DNA from: Spirochaetota bacterium
Lineage (GTDB): Bacteria > Spirochaetota > UBA4802 > UBA5550
DNA: 5,606 nucleotides
Direction of reading: 5' to 3'
Assembly: GCA_022704585.1 (NCBI GenBank)
Contig: JAKJGD010000162.1
Location: 1 to 5,606 of the forward strand
Shown: positions 1-4,759 of the stretch, piece after piece
How the letters are laid out: each line of letters opens with the position of its first letter
Numbering within the stretch: the stretch's first letter is position 1
Position numbers and translations under genes: made by a program
The notes under the pieces: generated by a model
Told to the model about the DNA's origin: nothing
Databases searched by the model: none
The model's input: only the letters and a program-made list of their open reading frames with translations

Positions 1-603
1 AACACGGCCTCGGCCAAGGCGCTCCGCACGATACAGCAGAACGACCTCCCGGGGATCGACCCGTCGCGGTGTGTGCTGGGCGTGATACGGCCGACCGTCG
101 AAGTCCTGGGCTCCCTCACCCGCACGCGGCACGTGGGCATACTGGGCACGGCGGGCACCGTGTCGTCCGGTTCCTACGTGCTCGAGATAAAAAAGCTGTT
201 TCCCGATATCGTCGTCACGCAGGAGGCCTGCCCCCTCTGGGTCCCGCTGGTCGAGAACAACGAGCTTGCCGGGCCCGGCGCCGAATACTTCATACGGAAA
301 AACGTCTCCCGCCTCCTTGCGGCGGACCCGGAGATCGACGCGGTCATCCTGGGGTGCACCCACTACCCGCTCCTGCTCGATACAATAAAAAAGTTCACGC
401 CCCCGCACGTGACCATGATCCCCCAGGACAGCATCGTGGCGGACGGCCTGATCGATTACCTGAAAAGGCACCCGGAGATCGACGGCCGCTGTTCACGCGG
501 CGGCGGCGTGCGCTTCTGCACCACTGACTCGACCGCGCTCTTCGACGAGCTGGGGTCACTCTTCTTCCGAAAGCAGGTTAGATCTGAAAAACTGGCTGTT
601 TAG
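1..603 (+). CDS. murI: Glutamate racemase, 3' part (5' end outside the window)
   Basis: Glutamate racemase interconverts L- and D-glutamate in the cytoplasm, without a cofactor, to supply D-Glu for peptidoglycan. The open frame runs in from base 1 and gives 200 visible residues before TAG at 601-603. The first visible residues, NTASA, are the end of the family's ACNTASA motif, so the first catalytic cysteine would be encoded by the codon just left of the window. The second catalytic cysteine is visible at fragment residue 119 (bases 355-357) in LGCTHYPLL. The segment GILGTAGTVSSGSY (from about residue 47) is also typical of the family. With family proteins near 265-275 residues, roughly 70-75 N-terminal residues are missing. 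The gene ends 26 bp from a convergent membrane-protein gene and I see no U-tailed hairpin between them. The related aspartate racemases are a less likely alternative. Confidence 0.95.
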   Translation, partial: NTASAKALRTIQQNDLPGIDPSRCVLGVIRPTVEVLGSLTRTRHVGILGTAGTVSSGSYVLEIKKLFPDIVVTQEACPLWVPLVENNELAGPGAEYFIRKNVSRLLAADPEIDAVILGCTHYPLLLDTIKKFTPPHVTMIPQDSIVADGLIDYLKRHPEIDGRCSRGGGVRFCTTDSTALFDELGSLFFRKQVRSEKLAV

Positions 604-629
604 CGGGACATGCGCGGCGGGAGCGTTGT

Positions 630-1079
630 TTACATGCGTATCATTCGCACGACAAAATAGGCCCCGGCCATCAGCGTAAAAGGAAAGGTGATAAAGTAGG
701 TCATGACTTCCTGGAAGTTCACGATGGTCGTATTGTAGATCTTCTTCCCGAAATGGTTCAGGTGATAATTCGCAGGGTCCTTGAGACGGCGGATAATGAT
801 CCAGGTGATCCGTATCTTGACCGCCAAAAAGTATATGAAAATGAGCCCGGCTTCAAGGAACCATACCGCGTCGAGCTTTATACCCTTCAGTATCCTCGGA
901 TTCATGGCGACAATCATGGCTATGACAATGCTGGTCACAACATTGGTCACCACCGTTATCATGAAATAACGGAAATATTCCATTTTTTTAGACGATATGT
1001 ACCCTACGAGGCAATAGATGTGGATGAATATCGACGTCTGGAGCGCGATACAGAATGCGATGAGTACGACAAATTTCAT
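630..1079 (-). CDS. Unrecognised four-helix integral membrane protein
   Basis: I do not recognise the family. The 149-residue product is strongly hydrophobic, with about four likely membrane helices near residues 3-26, 38-62, 70-95 and 123-147. A short basic, polar loop lies between helices 3 and 4 (RRLKDPANYHLNHFGKK). No enzyme motif or cleavable signal peptide is evident. The start at 1079 is supported by a sigma70-like promoter ending 9 bases upstream, although no Shine-Dalgarno sequence precedes the ATG. The next in-frame methionine (residue 33) would remove the first helix and also lacks a ribosome-binding site. The gene is convergent with murI and divergent from the ACT-domain gene, so it is probably a single-gene unit. 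An overlapping plus-strand frame (753-1160) is hydrophilic, rich in Arg, Tyr and His, and is judged a shadow. Confidence 0.7.
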   Translation of the reverse strand: MKFVVLIAFCIALQTSIFIHIYCLVGYISSKKMEYFRYFMITVVTNVVTSIVIAMIVAMNPRILKGIKLDAVWFLEAGLIFIYFLAVKIRITWIIIRRLKDPANYHLNHFGKKIYNTTIVNFQEVMTYFITFPFTLMAGAYFVVRMIRM

Positions 1080-1088
1080 AGCAGTATA

Positions 1089-1116
1089 AGTATAGAATTT
1101 ACCGTTTATACGTCAA
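1089..1116 (-). promoter_or_regulatory. Candidate sigma70-like promoter for the membrane-protein gene
   Basis: Read on the minus strand, TTGACG (1116-1111) is followed by a 16-base spacer and TATACT (1094-1089). Each box matches the consensus at 5 of 6 positions. A second TATACT directly follows at 1088-1083. Transcription from the first pair would start near 1082, only about three bases before the ATG at 1079, giving an almost leaderless mRNA. Confidence 0.5.
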
Positions 1117-1232
1117 CAAATTATAGGCTAAAAACCGTCCGATCAGACCGTTACCGATAAAAAAATGTTGACTCGCCATCTGAAACATCTGCATTTTTAT
1201 ACTAGTGGTTAACTACGATTCTCCAAAATGCA

Positions 1233-1238
1233 GAGGTG
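1233..1238 (+). promoter_or_regulatory. Shine-Dalgarno sequence deciding the ACT-gene start
   Basis: GAGGTG lies 6 bases before ATG 1245 and 9 bases before ATG 1248. The longer reading frame would begin at GTG 1236, inside this site, so GTG is rejected as the start. The choice between 1245 and 1248 changes only one residue. Confidence 0.7.
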
Positions 1239-1244
1239 GCGTTT

Positions 1245-1700
1245 ATGATGGCACATCAGCTCCTGGTTCCGGCGGACAATAAACCGGGCATGCTTGCGAA
1301 GGTGACAAGCGTGCTGGCCCGTGAAAAAATAAACATCCGGGCGATAACAATCTCCTCCTTCGGTGAGCGGGGTTTTTTCAACATTATCGTGGACGAGCCC
1401 AAGCGGGCGCACAGGGAGCTCGAGAAAGCCGGCCTGACCGTGGAGCTGAAAGACGTCATCGCGGTCCTTATCGACGACAGGCCGGGCGGGCTGGACAGGC
1501 TCGTGCAGCTCCTCGCGTCGAAAAGCATCAACGTGGAAAACGCGTACGGCTTCGTGCTCGAAAGCCGCGTCCAGGCCGTTTTCGTCATAGACGTGAACAA
1601 CAGGGAGCTCGCGCTCCAGGCGCTCAAGGACAACGGGTACAAAACGATAGACGCGGAGTCGCTGAACTCGGTAGAGCCGTTCCATTACATGAAATATTAA
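1245..1700 (+). CDS. Tandem ACT-domain protein, probable amino-acid-binding regulator
   Basis: The 151-residue protein is two ACT domains and nothing else. The first begins HQLLVPADNKPGMLAKVTSVLAREKINIRAITIS-style (about residues 3-68). The second begins VIAVLIDDRPGGLDRLVQLLASKSINVENAYGF-style (about residues 72-140). Each shows the ACT pattern of a strand, a D-x-PG-x-L turn that usually contacts an amino-acid ligand, a helix and an N-(I/V) strand. ACT domains bind small ligands, commonly amino acids, and control linked enzymes allosterically. Stand-alone double-ACT proteins of this size are common in anaerobic bacteria and archaea, often near acyl-CoA ligases or amino-acid metabolism genes. 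No such partner is adjacent here, so ligand and target are unknown. The ATG at 1245 is chosen because of the GAGGTG ribosome-binding site. The gene is convergent with the downstream methyltransferase. Confidence 0.88.
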   Translation: MMAHQLLVPADNKPGMLAKVTSVLAREKINIRAITISSFGERGFFNIIVDEPKRAHRELEKAGLTVELKDVIAVLIDDRPGGLDRLVQLLASKSINVENAYGFVLESRVQAVFVIDVNNRELALQALKDNGYKTIDAESLNSVEPFHYMKY

Positions 1701-1706
1701 CCGAGG

Positions 1707-1759
1707 GCGCCGGTTCCTCCGGCGCGTCCGCAGGCTCCGCTCCGCCCGGGCAGCCGGGC
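1707..1759. terminator. Two GC-rich hairpins in a convergent gene gap
   Basis: The first hairpin has perfect 7-bp arms, GCGCCGG (1707-1713) and CCGGCGC (1719-1725), around a TTCCT loop. The second has perfect 6-bp arms, GCCCGG (1744-1749) and CCGGGC (1754-1759), around GCAG, and ends one base before the methyltransferase stop codon. Neither is followed by a T-tract on either strand. They are not classic intrinsic terminators, but their position between two converging genes suggests transcription-end or 3'-end-stabilising elements working both ways. Confidence 0.45.
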
Positions 1760-1760
1760 C

Positions 1761-2990
1761 TTATCCGGTCACCTCGACCACACAAAACAGTCCATGTCCG
1801 CACCCGAACGCATCGGGATAATTCATTTCGCAATTTCTCAGGACGCATGCTATCTGCGGTCCCATGATACTGGCCCAGAAATCAGCCACGGGGAAGCGCG
1901 CCGCGTTTTTATACAGCCAAGATATCATCTCGAGGTCTTCGGCAAGGAGAGGGGCGCTATGTGATAGTATATTCCCCATCAATACCCTGTTGCCTTCCTG
2001 GAGAGACTCGATAAAGGCGATCACATAATTCCATTGCTTCTTGTAATTATTGACTCTTTCCCGCGCCCCCTGCGGCAGGTCCGCGGCAAGCGGCTGCATA
2101 TAATCCAGGTCAACCTCAAGTTCATCCAGGACTCCCCTGAAGTCCCTGTCAAACAGCCTGTTGACCTGGTACCGGTAGCGCCTGCTGCTGTCGTTGAATA
2201 TGCCGGTATCCATATGCCTTCCGACAAAAATCGAGCGATCGTTCATGATCGTACCTGTTTTCCTGCCGCAGTTAAAGGCAGCGGTTTCAATCAGGCCCCT
2301 CAATTCATCCGGCGACCAGAAGGAGCATTCGAAGGTCTCTATCCGGTCATCCGTTCTTTCTTCTTCCGGATACAGGTAGGCCATATTGTACGGTTTTTTT
2401 TCGCCAGAAGATCCCCTCCAGTAACGAGGCCACTCGGGAGAATATTTCCCGAGAAGATCAAATATGATGCAACCCGTACTTCCCATATGCATCATTACCT
2501 GCTCGGTCAGGGTGGCCAATTCGTCGAACGACAGATGAGAAAGGGATGCATAGGACGAAAAATAAATATCATACGAAGGGCCAATCGTCAACGGGAGTCC
2601 CTTCGCAAGATCATGCTGCTCGAACATGACGTTGTCATTCCTGCCGTAATTCACCAGACCCTGTTCAATCATGGATCCGGAAAGATCCAGACCGTAATAT
2701 ATTTCAATATCAGCCGGATCAAGGACAAACTCTTTATTAAATGAATCCACGGGATTATTCACCGGTATATGTGTCAACAATTCAAATCCTTCACCGCCGC
2801 CGCAGCCGAAGTCGACGATCCGTAACTTTTTCTTTTGATCCAGTAATTTCTCGATAGCGGGACGGATGCAGAGCTTGATCGAAATATCTTCCCAGTATTT
2901 TCTGACATTGTCTTTTTTACCAACAAGTCCGCTCCTCTCAATACCATAATATCCGAGTCGCACCGCAGTTTCATAAAATTCAGTTTTCAT
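1761..2990 (-). CDS. Class I SAM-dependent methyltransferase with a long C-terminal extension
   Basis: The 409-residue protein carries a Rossmann-type methyltransferase domain at about residues 55-255. Motif I is VDFGCGGGEGFELL (residues 59-72), the SAM-binding glycine loop. Asp102 in YYGLDLSGSMI fits the ribose-binding acidic position, and HD at 126-127 fits the adenine-contact position. YDIYFSSYASLSHLS (from 140) fits motif IV. The N-terminal 50 residues and the last 140 or so form predicted helical parts I cannot assign to a family; the extension includes Cys and His residues near the end (CGHGLFC). No membrane segment or signal peptide is visible, so it should be cytosolic. The acceptor is unknown and is more likely a small molecule than nucleic acid, because no nucleic-acid-binding or NPPY-type motif is seen. 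The ATG at 2990 has AGGAGA 13 bases upstream (3009-3004), a rather long spacing. Base composition is clearly lower in GC than murI. Confidence 0.85.
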   Translation of the reverse strand: MKTEFYETAVRLGYYGIERSGLVGKKDNVRKYWEDISIKLCIRPAIEKLLDQKKKLRIVDFGCGGGEGFELLTHIPVNNPVDSFNKEFVLDPADIEIYYGLDLSGSMIEQGLVNYGRNDNVMFEQHDLAKGLPLTIGPSYDIYFSSYASLSHLSFDELATLTEQVMMHMGSTGCIIFDLLGKYSPEWPRYWRGSSGEKKPYNMAYLYPEEERTDDRIETFECSFWSPDELRGLIETAAFNCGRKTGTIMNDRSIFVGRHMDTGIFNDSSRRYRYQVNRLFDRDFRGVLDELEVDLDYMQPLAADLPQGARERVNNYKKQWNYVIAFIESLQEGNRVLMGNILSHSAPLLAEDLEMISWLYKNAARFPVADFWASIMGPQIACVLRNCEMNYPDAFGCGHGLFCVVEVTG

Positions 2991-3033
2991 GGTCAGGTTG
3001 CTTTCTCCTGGACGAGTATATATTCGGTATTCT

Positions 3034-3071
3034 TCTTCTGATGAAGCAGGCCCGCTTGATTAATCAGAAGA
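3034..3071 (-). promoter_or_regulatory. Long inverted repeat in the methyltransferase leader
   Basis: CTTCTGAT (3035-3042) and ATCAGAAG (3063-3070) are perfect inverted arms, extended by the pair T3034/A3071. Inside the loop AAGC (3044-3047) and GCTT (3054-3057) form a second stem. The right side also contains the perfect 10-base palindrome TGATTAATCA (3057-3066), which competes with the long stem. In the minus-strand mRNA this would be a leader hairpin about 25 bases upstream of the Shine-Dalgarno sequence. As DNA it could equally be an operator. No T-tract follows on the minus strand. On the plus strand AGTTTTATT follows, so an antisense terminator is another possible reading. Confidence 0.45.
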
Positions 3072-3151
3072 GTTTTATTAAAAGGATACAATTATGATGA
3101 AATCCCGACGTTCTGAGTATTTATGTCAATTTATTGCGGTTTGGGAGTTTA

Positions 3152-3179
3152 ATAATATACAAGCTTGTATTTCCATCAA
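3152..3179 (-). promoter_or_regulatory. Candidate promoter for the methyltransferase gene
   Basis: On the minus strand TTGATG (3179-3174, 4 of 6 matches) is followed by a 16-base spacer and TATTAT (3157-3152, 5 of 6). Transcription would start near 3145, giving a leader of about 155 bases that includes the inverted repeat. The region is so AT-rich that chance matches are likely. Confidence 0.3.
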
Positions 3180-3237
3180 ACATTTTTATTTTAACTAAAT
3201 TTTTGTCAATATTTATTTATTATTAATAAATTTTAGA

Positions 3238-3266
3238 TTGACTGTTCATACCTATTTTATTAAATT
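3238..3266 (+). promoter_or_regulatory. Candidate promoter for the plus-strand operon
   Basis: TTGACT (3238-3243, 5 of 6 matches) is followed by a 17-base spacer and TAAATT (3261-3266, 4 of 6). The start would fall near 3273, about 84 bases before the first gene. The -10 box lies inside a perfect 6-1-6 palindrome (3259-3271), a natural place for a repressor such as the encoded XRE protein, although AT-rich DNA yields such palindromes by chance. Confidence 0.4.
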
Positions 3267-3271
3267 TTAAT
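3259..3271. repeat. Short palindrome overlapping the candidate -10 box
   Basis: ATTAAA (3259-3264) and TTTAAT (3266-3271) are perfect inverted arms about a single T. The position over the -10 box would suit an autoregulatory operator, but the composition makes this weak evidence alone. Confidence 0.3.
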
Positions 3272-3356
3272 GAAATAATAATTTTTCAACATCAGAGACA
3301 CCGGCGCAACCCAATTCATCTGAAACTGGCGTCATCTGTTACCAGGAATCGGAGTC

Positions 3357-3491
3357 ATGAATAATAAAAATGAAAAATCGCCAAAATATGATTTAGTGAT
3401 TGATAAGGGAAGAATATTCACGGCAGTTGTGGTATTGGTGATAATGGCTTTGTTTTTTATATTTATGCTGTACCTCGGCGAGGTATTATAG
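3357..3491 (+). CDS. Small single-span membrane protein, 44 residues
   Basis: ATG 3357 to TAG 3489-3491 encodes 44 residues: a polar, charged N-terminus of about 19 residues (MNNKNEKSPKYDLVIDKGR) and one clear membrane helix at about residues 20-41, ending GEVL. The positive charges before the helix suggest an N-in, C-out orientation. AGGAA at 3344-3348 gives a ribosome-binding site 8 bases from the ATG; GGAG at 3351-3354 is too close to be the main site. It lies 26 bp before the XRE-cupin gene on the same strand, so it is probably the first gene of that operon. I recognise no family. The role could be a small membrane partner of the downstream transporter or of the two-span protein. Codon-level conservation has not been tested, so a chance frame remains possible. 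Confidence 0.55.
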   Translation: MNNKNEKSPKYDLVIDKGRIFTAVVVLVIMALFFIFMLYLGEVL

Positions 3492-3517
3492 GAATTCCAT
3501 AGAAAGAATGGGTATCA

Positions 3518-4072
3518 ATGAATACTGGACCGTCGCTGAAAAAAATCAGGCTGAATAAAGAGTATACGATAACCGAAGTAGCCCAGCGTATAAATATCTC
3601 CACGAGCCTTCTATCACAGATCGAAAACGGGAAGATCACGCCCTCCCTGCAAACACTCGAAGAGTTGCTCAGGTTTTATGCGGTCAACTTTTCTGATTTT
3701 TTCAAACAGGTAGAGCAGAAAAAATATATTTACGTAAGGAAGGATGAAGCGGAGACAATAGAAAACAGCGAGCACACTATTCTCTTCACGCTTCTCGCAT
3801 CCAAGCTGCAAAACAACGCGCTCGAGTCATTCCTTGTCAATCTTGGGCCCGGAGCGTCCCTGCCGCTTGCCAGGCTTAATGATGACATCAACGGCGAAAG
3901 GATCCTCTACGGTGTCGCGGGATCAATTGAAGTCGTTCTTGACGATGAAACTTTTATTCTGGAAAGCGGCGACTCTCTCAATTTCAAATCACACGTTTCG
4001 TGCACTATCACAAACCGCCTTGAGCCGGAGGCGGCACTCTTTATTTCCGGGCTTCCTCCGATAATTCTTTGA
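3518..4072 (+). CDS. XRE-family helix-turn-helix regulator with C-terminal cupin domain
   Basis: The 184-residue protein has an XRE/HTH_3 DNA-binding domain at about residues 7-62. It shows the typical ITEVAQRINISTSLLSQIENGKITPSLQTLEELL-type arrangement, including the SQIENG recognition-helix signature. A linker is followed by a cupin-like beta-barrel at about residues 102-178, with the PGASLPL and LYGVAGSIEVVL...LESGD strands. XRE-cupin proteins of this length (PuuR/SutR type) are usually repressors that sense a small metabolite. The usual cupin metal-binding histidines appear to be missing: the first motif reads LARLNDDINGE, and the usual VPH position reads VSC (Cys162), with His159 offset. 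The pocket may therefore be metal-free. The ribosome-binding site is weak (AAAG about 11 bases upstream), so translation may be coupled to the small gene 26 bp upstream. It probably controls its own operon and perhaps the divergent methyltransferase; this is inferred from position. Confidence 0.9.
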   Translation: MNTGPSLKKIRLNKEYTITEVAQRINISTSLLSQIENGKITPSLQTLEELLRFYAVNFSDFFKQVEQKKYIYVRKDEAETIENSEHTILFTLLASKLQNNALESFLVNLGPGASLPLARLNDDINGERILYGVAGSIEVVLDDETFILESGDSLNFKSHVSCTITNRLEPEAALFISGLPPIIL

Positions 4073-4110
4073 ATCGAATATTCCACCGGTGTCGCAAAAA
4101 TTTTAACAGC

Positions 4111-4118
4111 AGGAAGGA
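4111..4118 (+). promoter_or_regulatory. Strong Shine-Dalgarno sequence for the two-span membrane protein
   Basis: AGGAAGGA lies 8 bases before ATG 4127 and fixes this start. The 54-bp gap after the regulator shows no terminator hairpin, which supports read-through from the regulator gene. Confidence 0.65.
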
Positions 4119-4126
4119 ACAGGGCC

Positions 4127-4759
4127 ATGAAAGAACGTTCGGGCGAGATAATCAACATCATATCGAAATTCGGCAAGTCGATGTTCCTGGTATTTTCCGG
4201 TGTACTTACGATTCACCTGTCCGCCCTGCTCGTGGACTATTTTTTAATAAGAAAACCCCTGGTCATCAATCTCGAAAAAGATTTTGTGGGGTCCGCCTTT
4301 TCATATCCCATGATCCCGATAATCGTGGCGTATTTCATTTTTTCCCTGGCGATTCTCTACCTGTGGAATAAAATGAAGAAAGCCGTTCTCGCCGCCCGTG
4401 AATCGGAACGCAGGCACGAGAAGCAGAAAATACTTCTCGGCGTTTTAAAGGACATTACCGGCCTGCTGGGTCAGCATATCACGACCCACAACTCGGAGAT
4501 ACAGAGATGGCTTGTAGACACGAAAATGAAAAAGAAACAGCCGCCGAAAGCGGTCGAAGACTCAAGCAGGAAGATATCCGAGGTCCTTGGCGCGCTCACG
4601 GAAATTGCTTTTCTCGCGGGAGCAGGCCCCTCGTCGCCGGACGACCGGACCATCCATGACATACGGGACATTGAAATACTCCTGAAAAAAAGAATAAGCG
4701 GCATGGAAGACGATACAGCCGCTTCAGAAATAATCCGGAACATCGGTAAAGTGCATTGA
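4127..4759 (+). CDS. Two-span membrane protein with helical cytoplasmic tail
   Basis: I do not recognise a family. The 210-residue protein has two likely membrane helices, at about residues 18-40 and 60-82, joined by a short loop. A basic segment (NKMKKAVLAARESERRHEKQK) starts a cytoplasmic tail. The tail has one helix of about residues 93-130, a basic break (KMKKKQPPK), a second helix of about 142-164, then a Gly/Pro break and a charged helical C-terminus. Two helices joined by a turn after a membrane anchor recall the dimerisation hairpin of sensor kinases, with His116 or His120 in GQHITTHN. There is no convincing H-box and no ATPase domain, so a kinase call is not justified. The stop overlaps the next start as ATGA (4757-4761), a strong sign of translational coupling with the antiporter. 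An accessory or sensory partner of the transporter is a reasonable inference. Confidence 0.75.
   Translation: MKERSGEIINIISKFGKSMFLVFSGVLTIHLSALLVDYFLIRKPLVINLEKDFVGSAFSYPMIPIIVAYFIFSLAILYLWNKMKKAVLAARESERRHEKQKILLGVLKDITGLLGQHITTHNSEIQRWLVDTKMKKKQPPKAVEDSSRKISEVLGALTEIAFLAGAGPSSPDDRTIHDIRDIEILLKKRISGMEDDTAASEIIRNIGKVH

Larger units (their letters stand above)
1080..1244. other. Divergent intergenic region, membrane protein / ACT-domain gene
   Basis: This AT-rich spacer separates the minus-strand membrane-protein gene from the plus-strand ACT gene. It holds the minus-strand promoter annotated separately. For the ACT gene the clearest -10-like box is TATACT at 1198-1203, but its best upstream TTGACT (1168-1173) is 24 bases away, too far for a normal sigma70 promoter. 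Two CATCTG hexamers (1177-1182 and 1186-1191) lie between these boxes. A small imperfect palindrome, GTCCGATCAGAC, lies near 1137-1148. The ACT promoter therefore remains uncertain and may be activator dependent. Confidence 0.4.
2991..3356. other. AT-rich divergent control region
   Basis: This 366-bp stretch separates the minus-strand methyltransferase from the plus-strand operon. Its centre, about 3165-3290, is extremely AT-rich. It contains a leader inverted repeat (3034-3071), candidate promoters in both directions and a palindrome over the plus-strand -10 box, all listed separately. Two CATCTG hexamers occur at 3317-3322 and 3333-3338. TTGTCA at 3203-3208 with TAAATT at 3227-3232 (18-base spacer) is a second, weaker plus-strand promoter candidate. 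A 34-codon frame at 3094-3198 is doubtful. No RNA gene or insertion-sequence end was recognised. Confidence 0.7.

Noticed and set aside
69..527. 152-codon frame overlapping murI in another frame
   Set aside because: It is rich in Arg, Gly and Pro, as expected from a shifted frame of GC-rich DNA, and murI in frame 1 carries the catalytic motif.
753..1160. 135-codon plus-strand frame opposite the membrane-protein gene
   Set aside because: The translation is hydrophilic, rich in Tyr, Arg and His, and has no domain. The minus-strand reading gives four coherent membrane helices and a promoter.
1168..1203. TTGACT plus TATACT as a standard promoter for the ACT gene
   Set aside because: The 24-base spacing is far outside the usual 16-18, so only the TATACT box is kept as a weak hint.
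2034..2744. 236-codon plus-strand frame opposite the methyltransferase
   Set aside because: It lies entirely inside the minus-strand methyltransferase, which has clear SAM-binding motifs. The plus-strand translation shows no domain and has no promoter or ribosome-binding site.
3034..3080. Intrinsic terminator on the plus strand (hairpin then AGTTTTATT)
   Set aside because: No plus-strand gene ends upstream of it, and the T-run is short and interrupted. A leader hairpin or operator for the methyltransferase fits the context better.
3326..3342. Possible sigma54 promoter near TGGCGT
   Set aside because: The expected TTGC element at -12 is absent (GTTAC instead), and no sigma54 activator is encoded nearby.
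4127..4759. Calling the two-span protein a sensor histidine kinase
   Set aside because: There is no HATPase domain (no N, G1 or G2 box) and no convincing H-box, so only a structural resemblance is noted.
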